Source of the DNA: JACRCT01 sp049841135
GTDB lineage: Bacteria; Myxococcota; Myxococcia; Myxococcales; UBA5297
NCBI GenBank assembly: GCA_049841135.1
Contig: JASGHK010000001.1
Coordinates: 434,001 to 498,000 of the forward strand
DNA: 64,000 nt
Reading direction: 5' to 3'
In this document: in pieces, positions 9,889 to 18,085 of the stretch
Layout of the letters: the number at the start of each line of letters is the position of its first letter
Position numbering within the stretch: position 1 is the first letter of the stretch
Translations under genes and position numbers: made by a program
The notes under the pieces: generated by a model
Told to the model about the DNA's origin: nothing
What the model saw: the letters and a program-made list of their open reading frames with translations, nothing else
Database searches by the model: none

Positions 9889-11894
9889 GGGAGCTTCGCC
9901 TCCTGCGCCGCGGTGACCCCGCTGGCGACGTCGCAGACCGAGGCGCTCACGGAGCCGCTCGGCTTCTGCTGGAAGGCGATGAAGGAGCTGCCGTCGCGCT
10001 GCTCCCTGGCCTGGCCCGCGGTCGGAACCGGGACGCCGCCGGCCGTGACGGTCCAGGAGAGCTCGCGCCCGGGGACGGCACGGCCGCTGACGTCGACCAC
10101 CCGCACCTGGAGCCCGCCCGGAGCAGGCTCGGAGACGAGGTCGATCTGCAGGTCGACCGGAGTCGCCGGCGCCAGCGCGATGGGAACGGAGATGGACGCC
10201 GCTTCGAACGGCCCTTCCTCCGGGAAGCCCTGGACGCCCTTGGCCGTGCGGAGCCTCCAGAAGCGCTGGCTGAGCGACCGCCGCTCCGGGCTCTGGACGT
10301 CGAGCGTCTGGAGTCCCGAGTCGGGAACGTCCGGCAGCTCCGCGCTCGCGACGCCGTTGCGCCCGGTCGTCAGCCGCCCCTTCCCCAGCTCCAGGGCCAG
10401 TCCTTCGATCGGGTAGCCGGCGATGTCCTCGGCGCGGACCTCCACGCGGCCACCGGCGTTCGAGATGCGCAGGCGCGCCGGCGTCTTGCCAGCCTCGCCC
10501 AGCACCGAGCCGTCCAGCTCGTCCTTCCAGTCGCCGGCTTGGGCCGGCGGGCGGTAGCGGGCGCGGACCTCGCCGGGAGCCGTGCGCTCGAACGACCCAA
10601 GCTCGCCACGCTTCGCCTTCAGGTCGGGGCGCACCTCCACGGGCCTCCCCTCGCGGTCCTGGGCCTTCACCACCACGTCTCCGCCCCCGCCGACGAAGAC
10701 GGGCTGGCCGAGCACCTCGACCCGGGTGGTCGCCAGCGGCAGCGGGCGGAAGCGCAGCTCGGCGCGCTCCTTGGACTGTGGGCCGCCGGCCGCGTAGTCG
10801 AGCTGAATGACGTCGGAGTCGGCGTCGCTCTTGAGCGGGGCCGTGTACTGCCACTCGTAGGCGTCACCGCGGACGACGGGGCCGTCGAGCCGGCCCAGGT
10901 TGGCCTTGGCGGAGATCTTCGCGCCGCTGACGGTCTTGCCGTACGGGTCGGTCGCCAGGCAGAGGATGCGCGCCCGCGCGACGCCGTCGGCGGGCAAGGC
11001 GGTGGGGCTGGTCACGCAGCCGATCTGGTCGGTCGGCGGCAGGTGCAGGTCGAGCTGCTTCGTGCGCTTGTTCCCGAGCCGATCGGTGGTCGAAGCCGCG
11101 CCCATCCGGTGCCCCGGTGGCGCCACGATGGGCACCTGGAACGCGCCCTGCGAGTCGGCTGGGGCGGGACCGAAGACCTTGCCGGCTATCTCCACCGAGA
11201 TGCTGGCGTTCTTCTCGGTCTTGCCGGGGAGAACGACCGAGGACGACAGCGGCACGGCGAGCGCACCGAAGGCGCCGTCGTTGGAGTCGGCATGCGGCCA
11301 GGGGGCGAAGGCCACCACGATTGCCACCTCGGGGTAGCGCTCCTTCGGCAGGAGATACGTCGCCTTGAACCGTCCGGCGCCGAGCGGGACCACGTCGCGG
11401 ATCTCCCCGACGCTGGCGCGCAGCACCGGAGGCGCCGCGCTCGGGTCCGGAGAGCCGTCGCCGCGAAGCACTGCGATCTCCAGCGAAGCGGACGTGTCCT
11501 GGCCCTTGATGGGCGCTTCGGGCACGACCTTGAGCTGCACCCGGGCGGAGGGATGGCCGAGTTGGACCTGGGCTTGCCCGACGAGGGCTCCTCCCCGGGC
11601 CTGCAGCTCCACCGGCTCGGTCCCGGATGGCACGACGTAGAAGGTCCGGACCACGCCCTCTCTGGCCCCCTCCTCGATCTTGGCGTGGAGCGCGGAGACC
11701 TGGGCGGCGGGCTCTGTCGCCTGCCCCAGCGCGTCGAAGGCCACGAGCCCCACGCGGAACGGAGCAGGAGGCACCCGCTCCGGGGCGAGCCAGACCAGCC
11801 GCTGCGCCCAGGCGCTCGAGGACGGGACGAGCCCGGCGAGCGCCACCAGGACCGCGAGGCCGCGGCGAAGAGGGGCGTTGGCAGCGATGTGCAC
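9885..11894 (-). CDS. Secreted multi-domain Ig-like protein
   Basis: 669 residues with a GTG start at 11894. The signal peptide ends around AWA at residue 30. The mature part is almost entirely beta-strand, with at least five invasin/Big-like or macroglobulin-like segments and no cysteine clusters. It shares a GTGA overlap with the outer-membrane barrel gene, which points to equal stoichiometry and physical partnership. The GTG has only a weak Shine-Dalgarno, and no terminator is visible in the 55 bases separating it from the TolB-like gene. A periplasmic or surface partner of the barrel is the best guess; no enzymatic motif was seen. Confidence 0.75.
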   Translation of the reverse strand: MHIAANAPLRRGLAVLVALAGLVPSSSAWAQRLVWLAPERVPPAPFRVGLVAFDALGQATEPAAQVSALHAKIEEGAREGVVRTFYVVPSGTEPVELQARGGALVGQAQVQLGHPSARVQLKVVPEAPIKGQDTSASLEIAVLRGDGSPDPSAAPPVLRASVGEIRDVVPLGAGRFKATYLLPKERYPEVAIVVAFAPWPHADSNDGAFGALAVPLSSSVVLPGKTEKNASISVEIAGKVFGPAPADSQGAFQVPIVAPPGHRMGAASTTDRLGNKRTKQLDLHLPPTDQIGCVTSPTALPADGVARARILCLATDPYGKTVSGAKISAKANLGRLDGPVVRGDAYEWQYTAPLKSDADSDVIQLDYAAGGPQSKERAELRFRPLPLATTRVEVLGQPVFVGGGGDVVVKAQDREGRPVEVRPDLKAKRGELGSFERTAPGEVRARYRPPAQAGDWKDELDGSVLGEAGKTPARLRISNAGGRVEVRAEDIAGYPIEGLALELGKGRLTTGRNGVASAELPDVPDSGLQTLDVQSPERRSLSQRFWRLRTAKGVQGFPEEGPFEAASISVPIALAPATPVDLQIDLVSEPAPGGLQVRVVDVSGRAVPGRELSWTVTAGGVPVPTAGQAREQRDGSSFIAFQQKPSGSVSASVCDVASGVTAAQEAKLP

Positions 11895-11949
11895 AGTGCG
11901 ACGATCCGTAGCAGATCGTGCTGGTGTTCAGAAGCCCAGCGAATGTTTT

Positions 11950-13509
11950 CTAGCGCCTGCGGGACCGGACCAGGAGCTGCGCGGGGCGAGGCAGCAGAGC
12001 GAAGACGGCGAGCAGCACCACGGCCCAGGGCGCCAGCGAGCCGCCCGACTGGCTGCATCCCACCGCGTCATCCGCAGTTCCGTCCTCGGTGCCCGCGACG
12101 ACGTTGCTGCCGCCCACGCTGATGCTCTTGTTCCCGTGGTTGTCGCACCCACCGTGGTGACCGTGGTGATGGCCGGGGTGGTGATGATGATGGCCGTCCT
12201 CGTCTTCGGGGGCCGCCGGGAAGACGCGAACGCGGATGCCGGCGCCGGGCTTGGAGCTCAGGCTGACGCGCAGCGCGTTGGTCGCGTGAAGCTCGGCCTT
12301 CTGCTCGATTCGGTCGGACCACCAGCCCCACGGCCCGATCTCGAGGTGCCGGTTGAAGAACAGCCAGCCGGAGTGGACCTTGGAGGCGCCGGCGGCCGGG
12401 TTGTCGACGCAGATGAGGGCCGGGCCGGTGGTGGCCTTGAAGGTGTCGGTGAAGACGCCGGGCTTGCCGTGCGCGCGAACGTAGGTCTTGTCGAAGAGCG
12501 GCACCGCGTTGCCCAGGTCGTCGCAGCTCGTCGGCAGCGTGGGCTCCTGCTCCACGGTGACGGCGAAGGTGTACATCCAGATGTCCAGGGTGCCCGCGCG
12601 GTTGTCGGAGTAGACGATGCGGTTGTCGTCGATGTCGTTGAGGTACTGGCCGCTCGCCCCGTAGGTGACCTGGAAGGTCCAGCCGGTCGCGAGGTTCCAC
12701 AGCCCGATGTGCGGCACGCCCGAAGCGGAGTCGTTGTAGGCCACGTAGTCGCCGCTGACGTGGGGATTCTCCTGGTCGCCGGTCTGGGCGAGGACCTTCT
12801 CGGTCCCGGTGTCGAGGTTGAACGCCACGAGGTCCTTGTCGACCGGGGTGCCCTGCTCACGCTGGAAGACGACCGTGCGGCCGCTGACGTCCGGGAAGCG
12901 CTCGCTGGCGGAAGGGGTCGCGGTCAGCTGGCGGGTGGCGCCGGTCGACCAGTCGTAGGCGAAGACGTCGCAGGCGTACCCGTCGCAGCGCTCCCAGACG
13001 ATGATCGAGCCGCCCACCGCCGGCGACTGGTCGACGAGGGTGTCGTTGGTGATGCGTCGCTCCACGCCGGACTGGAGGTCCTTGGCGTAGATCTCGGCGT
13101 TGCCGTCGCGGTCGTCGGTCCAGGCGACGAGGGTGCCGGAGACGGCCGGGTCGAGAGAGTTGGAACCCGCGGCGTTGGTGATGTTGGTGATGACCCCGGT
13201 CGCCTTGTCGAAGACCAGCACGTCCATCGTGTTCCAGTCGGTGAACACGACCCGGCCGTCGGAGACGCCCGTCAGCTGCTGGTCGCCTGGGGCGGTGGTC
13301 ACCGGGTGCGCCAGGCCGGTGGTCAGGTCGGTGTACCAGACGTCCGCGTCCACGCCGCTGAAGTCGGTGTAGACGACGAGGCTGCCGGCGATGGCCGGGT
13401 CGAACTGGTCGGCCGCGGCGTTGGTGACCTGGGACTCGGTCCCGGAGAGGGTCTGCGCGCTGGCGACGGAGCACGTCAACGTGGCGAGCACGACGACGAG
13501 GGTGCGCAT
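11950..13509 (-). CDS. Secreted TolB-like beta-propeller protein with His-rich stretch and MYXO-CTERM-like tail
   Basis: 519 residues. The ATG at 13509 has GAGGAGAG just upstream. After a signal peptide (residues 1-19) there are about six repeats of the TolB/WD40-like propeller type, each around 45 residues with VVY/TDxR/D-I-W-type blades. A less regular domain with Cys pairs follows, then an unusual His-rich segment (about residues 430-450) and the end: Gly-Cys, hydrophobic helix, RSRRR. That end matches the MYXO-CTERM layout. The His cluster could bind Zn, Ni or Cu. The mRNA leader carries a candidate cyclic-dinucleotide riboswitch and a terminator, so this first gene and those after it are probably ligand-regulated. 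Confidence 0.8.
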   Translation of the reverse strand: MRTLVVVLATLTCSVASAQTLSGTESQVTNAAADQFDPAIAGSLVVYTDFSGVDADVWYTDLTTGLAHPVTTAPGDQQLTGVSDGRVVFTDWNTMDVLVFDKATGVITNITNAAGSNSLDPAVSGTLVAWTDDRDGNAEIYAKDLQSGVERRITNDTLVDQSPAVGGSIIVWERCDGYACDVFAYDWSTGATRQLTATPSASERFPDVSGRTVVFQREQGTPVDKDLVAFNLDTGTEKVLAQTGDQENPHVSGDYVAYNDSASGVPHIGLWNLATGWTFQVTYGASGQYLNDIDDNRIVYSDNRAGTLDIWMYTFAVTVEQEPTLPTSCDDLGNAVPLFDKTYVRAHGKPGVFTDTFKATTGPALICVDNPAAGASKVHSGWLFFNRHLEIGPWGWWSDRIEQKAELHATNALRVSLSSKPGAGIRVRVFPAAPEDEDGHHHHHPGHHHGHHGGCDNHGNKSISVGGSNVVAGTEDGTADDAVGCSQSGGSLAPWAVVLLAVFALLPRPAQLLVRSRRR

Positions 13510-13526
13510 GACTCTCTCCTCAAACG

Positions 13527-13557
13527 AAAAAACCCGTCGCGCCGCTCGCGCGGCAGG
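13527..13557 (-). terminator. Intrinsic terminator in the leader of the surface operon (riboswitch expression platform)
   Basis: On the minus strand a GC-rich hairpin (inner CGCGC/GCGCG with loop GAGCG, extended by CCTG/CGGG around one mismatch) is followed immediately by six T residues, then the GAGGAGAG ribosome binding site and the ATG at 13509. A terminator located between an aptamer-like structure and the start codon is the usual arrangement of a transcription-controlling riboswitch. Confidence 0.7.
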
Positions 13558-13566
13558 ACAGGTCAG

Positions 13567-13656
13567 GGTGTTCAACCTCTTGGCAGCCATGGCCGTCCTT
13601 CCAGGACCCACCGGCTTTGCGCTTCGCCAACTTCAGCGAATTGCTCTTTTCAATAG
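13567..13656 (-). promoter_or_regulatory. Candidate cyclic-di-GMP-I (GEMM-I family) riboswitch aptamer
   Basis: The minus-strand leader contains the segment CGCAAAGCC, the best conserved signature of GEMM-I aptamers. It follows a stem TTCGC/GCGAA whose 5' side is preceded by GAGCAA (compare GGGCAAA in the family). It is followed by a second stem (TGG-GTCC/GGAC-GG-CCA) and a 3' segment CATGGCTGCC-AAG-AGGTT that matches the usual 3' strand. A TCAAC/GTTGA pairing could close the structure. The hairpin loop is not a standard GNRA tetraloop. GEMM-I members bind c-di-GMP or, in the GEMM-Ib subgroup, 3',3'-cGAMP; which applies cannot be told here. The call was made by eye without a covariance model. 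Confidence 0.55.
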
Positions 13657-13754
13657 GAATGCTGTTGAGGAGTATGTGCCCCTCCCGGTGGCCAGGTCAA
13701 GCCAATCGCCAAAGGATTGACGGGTGACCCGCGCCTACATGGGTGACCGGGGGC

Positions 13755-14225
13755 TCAGCGGCCGAGGGCGCGGGTGACGATGTGGCGCAGCGGCTCGCGC
13801 GCCTCCACCGACTTGCGGCCGAACTCGGCCGAGAGCGAGAGGAGCAGCTTCATGCAGGCCTGCGGCTTCTCCTTCATCAACGCCTGGAAGTCGGCGTTGG
13901 GGATCTCGACGATCTTCGAGTCGGCTTCGGCGAGGACGCTCACGAGGTGCAGCGGCTTCTTGGCGGCGGCGAGCAGCGCCATCTCGCCCAGGTGCTCCCC
14001 CGCCCCCAGGCTCGCCACCGGGGATTCGCGGCCGTCGGGGCCCTTCACCATCACCGCCAGCCGCCCCTCGACCACGATGTAGAGCGACTCGGAGGGCTTG
14101 CCTTCGAGGAAGAGCGGCTTGCCCGCCAGCAGGATGCGCGGCTTGGAGATCTTCGCGAGGATCTCCAGGCCGACGGCCGTGAAGTCCTTGAAGAGCGGGC
14201 ACTGCCTGAGCATCTCGACGGACAT
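13755..14225 (-). CDS. Stand-alone cyclic-nucleotide-binding-domain protein
   Basis: 156 residues covering a single Crp/FNR-type cNMP-binding domain: beta-roll with the GEMALL phosphate-binding-cassette segment near residue 95, then the hinge helix. There is no HTH and no other effector domain. The arginine that normally contacts the cyclic phosphate is not in its usual place after GEMALL (AAAKKP follows), so cAMP/cGMP binding is doubtful. It is a small cytoplasmic protein, perhaps a sensor partner acting by protein contact. The ATG at 14225 is followed upstream by another minus-strand gene 57 bases away. Confidence 0.85.
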   Translation of the reverse strand: MSVEMLRQCPLFKDFTAVGLEILAKISKPRILLAGKPLFLEGKPSESLYIVVEGRLAVMVKGPDGRESPVASLGAGEHLGEMALLAAAKKPLHLVSVLAEADSKIVEIPNADFQALMKEKPQACMKLLLSLSAEFGRKSVEAREPLRHIVTRALGR

Positions 14226-14282
14226 GGGTGAGTGCCTTCTACCACGGCCCCCGGCTGGGGCGGAATCGGGCTGTCCGGTCGC

Positions 14283-14795
14283 CTAGCCGGTCTTGGCGTA
14301 CTCGGCCGCGAGCGCCACGTAGCTCTTGAAGCTGCGCTCGATGGTGGCCTTCTCCTCCTCGCCCACCGGCCTCTTCACCTTCGCCGGCGACCCGAGCACC
14401 AGGCTCCCCGGCGGGACGAGCGTCCCGGGCGTCACGAGCGCACCTGCCCCCACGAAGCTGCCGGCGCCAATCTGCGCTCCGTCGAGCACGATGGCGCCCA
14501 TGCCGATGAGGCAGTCGTCGCCGACGGTGCAGCCGTGGAGCACGACGTGGTGGCCGACGGTCACGCGGTCGCCCACCACCACGTTGTGGACGCGCGTCAC
14601 GTGCAGGCAGCACAGGTCCTGGATGTTGGTCTGAGCGCCGACGCGCACCGAGTTGATGTCACCCCGGGCCACGGCGTTGAACCACAGGCTCGAGCCCGGC
14701 CCGACCGTCACCTCGCCCACCACTTGCGCGCTGGCTTCGACGAAGGCGGAGGGGTCGACCTGCGGCGTCTTGCCAAGGATGGTTCGGAGGGCCAT
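14283..14795 (-). CDS. Gamma-carbonic-anhydrase-like hexapeptide-repeat protein
   Basis: 170 residues made almost wholly of left-handed beta-helix hexapeptide repeats (V-G-x-x-x-x pattern). The three zinc-ligand histidine positions of the gamma-CA/YrdA/PaaY group are recognisable in CLHVTR and VGHHVVLHG. The length and the C-terminal amphipathic helix agree with this family. Whether it hydrates CO2 cannot be said; many family members (for example YrdA) have low or no measured activity. Divergent from the small TPR-like gene at 14876. Confidence 0.85.
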   Translation of the reverse strand: MALRTILGKTPQVDPSAFVEASAQVVGEVTVGPGSSLWFNAVARGDINSVRVGAQTNIQDLCCLHVTRVHNVVVGDRVTVGHHVVLHGCTVGDDCLIGMGAIVLDGAQIGAGSFVGAGALVTPGTLVPPGSLVLGSPAKVKRPVGEEEKATIERSFKSYVALAAEYAKTG

Positions 14796-14875
14796 GGCAG
14801 CGACTCATCCCCTGCCCCGCGCCGGCCGGTCAAGGCCCCTTCGCCCCGGACCGCCGGTGAGGCACACTCTTCGTC

Positions 14876-15286
14876 ATGAGCCCCGAAGAGCTGAGCGCCT
14901 GGGAGAAGCTGCTGCAGGACCCCGAACGGCGCACGGAAGCAGCGCGCGTGCTGGCCCACGAGCACCGCCTGCGCCCCGGCGACGGCAGCCGCGAGAAGCT
15001 GGCGGTGGCGCTCGAAGTGCTGGCCATCGTCACCCGCGACCCGAAGGAGGAGGCGCGCATCCTGGCCGAGCTGGGCCGGGTGCGGCTCGCGATGGGCGAC
15101 GGCGAGCAGGCGGCGCTCGCGCTGGCCCGGGCCCTCTACCTCGTCCCCGACGACGACTCCATCCTGGGCGGGCTGCGCGACTCGAAGGACCGGACGCTCG
15201 CGGCCGAGGTGCTCGAGGACCTCGCCACCGACGCCCCGAAGGCTGCGCTGGCCGCCATCCAGGCCGAGCTCGCCGCGCTCAAGTAG
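14876..15286 (+). CDS. Small helical TPR-like hypothetical protein
   Basis: 136 residues, soluble, no signal peptide. The whole protein is amphipathic helix, with two to three helix pairs at TPR-like spacing (ILAELGRVRLAMGDGEQA is a good TPR half). Probably a protein-interaction module. ATG at 14876. Its 3' end overlaps the 3' end of the convergent vanZ-like gene by 8 bases. Widespread small TPR-like proteins of myxobacteria are the nearest analogy; no function is assigned. Confidence 0.7.
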   Translation: MSPEELSAWEKLLQDPERRTEAARVLAHEHRLRPGDGSREKLAVALEVLAIVTRDPKEEARILAELGRVRLAMGDGEQAALALARALYLVPDDDSILGGLRDSKDRTLAAEVLEDLATDAPKAALAAIQAELAALK

Positions 15287-15704
15287 TCGCTGTCCGGCGA
15301 CGGCCCACGAAGAGCGCGTAGAGCCCCGCCCCGCTGGCCGCGCCGGCGACGTCGGCGAGCAGGTCCAGCGCGTCCGCCTCGCGCTGGGGCACGAACATCT
15401 GGTGCACCTCGTCGGAGACGCCGTAGAGCGCGCACAAGAGCGCCGCGGCGGCGAACGCGGACCTGGGCGCGAGCCCCCGATCGCCCATCGTCAGCGCCCG
15501 GCACAGCAACAGGCCGAGCCCTGCGTACTCCCCGAAGTGCAGCACCTTGTCGAAGTACGGCAGGTTCACCGAAGGGATCGGCGGCCGGGACATCGCCGAG
15601 AGCACGAAGATGGTCCCGGCGTAGGCCGCCAGCGGCAGCCAGTACCGCGCCAGCCGCGAGAGGCGTGCCCAGGCCATCGATCTAGCGGCGCCCCTCGTGC
15701 TCAT
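15279..15704 (-). CDS. VanZ-like membrane protein
   Basis: 141 residues with four transmembrane helices and the VanZ-family features: the D-K-V-LHF-EY segment around residue 52 and the D-E-x-HQ-F-P-R segment around 98, which is the family signature. VanZ-type proteins confer low-level teicoplanin resistance in enterococci, but most bacterial members have unknown envelope roles. The ATG overlaps the stop of miaB (ATGA, 15701-15704), so translation is coupled to the tRNA-modification gene upstream. Confidence 0.85.
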   Translation of the reverse strand: MSTRGAARSMAWARLSRLARYWLPLAAYAGTIFVLSAMSRPPIPSVNLPYFDKVLHFGEYAGLGLLLCRALTMGDRGLAPRSAFAAAALLCALYGVSDEVHQMFVPQREADALDLLADVAGAASGAGLYALFVGRRRTATT

Positions 15705-17017
15705 TCATGGCCGAACAGCGCGTTGGGAGTGACCCGCTCGACGTGGACGTCGACCAGCGCCCCCGGCGCCGACTCGCCCACGAAGTTCACGACGCGGTTC
15801 TCGGGCGTGCGGCCGAAGCGCTTGTGCGGGTCGGTCTTGGACGGGCCCTCGACCAGCACCTGCACCGTCTTGCCGACCCGCGCCTGGGCAAAGCCGAGCG
15901 AGATCTCCCGGGCGCGCTCTTGCAGCCGCTCCAGGCGCTCCACCTTCACCGCGTGCGGCACGTGCCCCCACTCCTGCTCGTGGATGGCGGCCGCGGTGTG
16001 GGGGCGCGGCGAGTAGACGAAGGAGAAGACGTTGTCGAAGCGGGCGCGCTCGATCAGTTCCATCGTGGCCGCGAAGTCCTCCTCGGTCTCGCCGGGGAAG
16101 CCGACGATGAGGTCGGTGGTCAGCGCCAGGTCCGGGCAGGCCCGGCGCAGGCGGTCCACGCGCTCGTAGTAGTGGGCCATCGTGTGCCCGCGACGCATCT
16201 TCTCCAGGAGGCGGTCCGAGCCCGACTGCACCGGCAAGTGGAGGTGCGGCATCAGCTTGGGCATGGCGCCGAAGGCGTCCACCAGCTCGTCCGGCAGGTC
16301 ATGCGGGTTGCTGGTGGTGAAGCGCAGGCGCAGCACCTCGGGGATCTCCTGCACCTTCGCCAACAGCTGCGCGAAGCTCGCCCCGCCCCGGTAGGAGTTG
16401 ACGTTCTGGCCCAGGAGCGTGACCTCACGGACCCCGGCCCGGGCGAGCGTGCGCACCTCCTCCAGGACCTCGTCGACCGGCCGGGACAGCTCTCGCCCGC
16501 GCACGTAAGGGACGATGCAGTAGCTGCAGACGTGGTCGCAGCCCTTCATCACCGTGACGAACTCGGTCACCTTGCCCTGGGCGCTCTCCGGGTCTGCCCG
16601 CGGGAAGAGGTAGTGCTCGGAGTCCATCCAGGCGGTCTCGGCCACGCGGACCCGCTCGTCCATCACCTTGCGGACCACCTCGGCGAGCTTGGGGATGCCG
16701 TCGGGGCCGACCACGAAGTCGACGTAGGGCACCTTCTTGAGCAGCGCCTCCTTCTGCGCCTGCGCGATGCACCCGGTCACCCCGATGAGGGTCCGGTGCT
16801 CGGCCTTGAGCGGCCGGTAGCGCCCCAGCGCCGAGAGCACCTTCTGCTCGGCCTTGTCGCGCACCGCGCAGGTGTTGAGCAGGATGAGCTCCGCCTCCTC
16901 GGCCGTCTCCGCCCGCGACCAGCCTGCTCGCTGCAGAATCTCCCCCATGCGCGAGGAGTCGGCCTCGTTCATCTGGCAGCCGAAGGTGTGGATGTAGAAG
17001 CGCCGGGGCGTGTCCAT
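15701..17017 (-). CDS. miaB: tRNA-2-methylthio-N6-dimethylallyladenosine synthase MiaB
   Basis: 438 residues. MiaB adds the methylthio group to i6A37 of tRNAs that read codons beginning with U, using two 4Fe-4S clusters. The N-terminal UPF0004 domain has the three cluster cysteines (C14, C50, C83) and the radical-SAM domain has C160-x3-C164-x2-C167. A TRAM domain fills the last 70 residues. Length and motif order are typical and the reading frame is intact. It lies 27 bases downstream of miaA, whose product makes its substrate, so the pathway is clustered here. Confidence 0.96.
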   Translation of the reverse strand: MDTPRRFYIHTFGCQMNEADSSRMGEILQRAGWSRAETAEEAELILLNTCAVRDKAEQKVLSALGRYRPLKAEHRTLIGVTGCIAQAQKEALLKKVPYVDFVVGPDGIPKLAEVVRKVMDERVRVAETAWMDSEHYLFPRADPESAQGKVTEFVTVMKGCDHVCSYCIVPYVRGRELSRPVDEVLEEVRTLARAGVREVTLLGQNVNSYRGGASFAQLLAKVQEIPEVLRLRFTTSNPHDLPDELVDAFGAMPKLMPHLHLPVQSGSDRLLEKMRRGHTMAHYYERVDRLRRACPDLALTTDLIVGFPGETEEDFAATMELIERARFDNVFSFVYSPRPHTAAAIHEQEWGHVPHAVKVERLERLQERAREISLGFAQARVGKTVQVLVEGPSKTDPHKRFGRTPENRVVNFVGESAPGALVDVHVERVTPNALFGHE

Positions 17018-17044
17018 GGGGGCGGCAGTGAACGACGCTCCTGC

Positions 17045-18061
17045 TCAGGTCGTCAACTGGCTTTCGCTGCGCAGCCCCAAGCGGGCGAGGCGCTCGGCGA
17101 GCGCGCGGACCTCGACCGGCCAGTCGAGCCACTCCACCAGGGGATCGGCCCGGAACCAGGTGAGCTGGCGCTTGGCGTAGTGCCGCGTCTGCTGCGCCGT
17201 CTGCGCGATGGCCTCCTCCACCGTGCAGCGGCCGTCCACCACCGAGAGCGCTTGGGGGTAGCCCAGCGCCTTGGTCTCGGCCGCCGCGCGCCGGCCCTGC
17301 GCCACCAGCCGCCGCACCTCGTCGACCAGCCCCCGCTCGAACATCTGCCGGGCGCGCAGGTCGATGCGCCGGTAGAGCTCGTCGCGCGGCGGCGTCAGCC
17401 CCAGCACGGTCGCGTCGTAGCGCAGCCGGGAGAAGGCGTGGCGGGCGCGCAGGACCGAGGGCTTCTCTCCGGTCTGGGCGAAGAGCTCGAGCGCCCGCAG
17501 CACGAAGACCTGGTTCTGCGGAGGGATGGAGGCGGCGCTCTCCGGGTCGATCCGCGCGAGCTCCGCGTGCATCGCCTGCCGCCCTTCCTTCGCCGCGCGC
17601 GCCTCGAGCGACCGCCGCAGCGCGAGGTCCACCGCGGGCGCCTCGACGATCCCCAACAGCAGCGAGCGGACCCACAGCCCGGTGCCGCCGACGACGATGG
17701 GCAGGCGCCGCCGGGCGCGGATGCCGTCGATGGCCTCGTCCGCGAGCCGGGCGAACTCGCCGGCGGAGAGGAGCTTGGTCGGGTCGGCGAAGTCCACCAG
17801 GTGGTGCGGGACGCGCGCGCGCTCCTCCGGCGTGGGCTTGGCGGTCCCCAGGTCGAGCTCGCGGAACACCTGCTGGCTGTCGGCGGAGACGATCTCGCCG
17901 CCGAGCCGCTCCGCCAGCTCGATGCCCAGCCCCGTCTTGCCCGAGGCGGTCGGCCCGACCAGGACCAGGATCTTCGTCGAGCCCTCGGGCGCTGGTTGGG
18001 GCCGAGGGCGCTCCTTGCGCTCGGGCGGCTTCTTGGGGTGGTGGCTGGGCATCGCGCGCAA
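17045..18061 (-). CDS. miaA: tRNA dimethylallyltransferase MiaA
   Basis: 338 residues as drawn. MiaA transfers dimethylallyl from DMAPP to A37 of tRNA. Walker A GPTASGKT lies at 36-43, followed by the DSQQVFRELDLGTAKP segment of the substrate site and the GGTGLW motif. About 30 residues precede the usual N-terminus and are Lys/Pro-rich; the ATG at 18052 (residue 4) is an equally good start. The gene is upstream of miaB in the same direction. Confidence 0.95.
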   Translation of the reverse strand: MRAMPSHHPKKPPERKERPRPQPAPEGSTKILVLVGPTASGKTGLGIELAERLGGEIVSADSQQVFRELDLGTAKPTPEERARVPHHLVDFADPTKLLSAGEFARLADEAIDGIRARRRLPIVVGGTGLWVRSLLLGIVEAPAVDLALRRSLEARAAKEGRQAMHAELARIDPESAASIPPQNQVFVLRALELFAQTGEKPSVLRARHAFSRLRYDATVLGLTPPRDELYRRIDLRARQMFERGLVDEVRRLVAQGRRAAAETKALGYPQALSVVDGRCTVEEAIAQTAQQTRHYAKRQLTWFRADPLVEWLDWPVEVRALAERLARLGLRSESQLTT

Positions 18062-18085
18062 GCTACCGGGATGCCCGCGGCGAGG

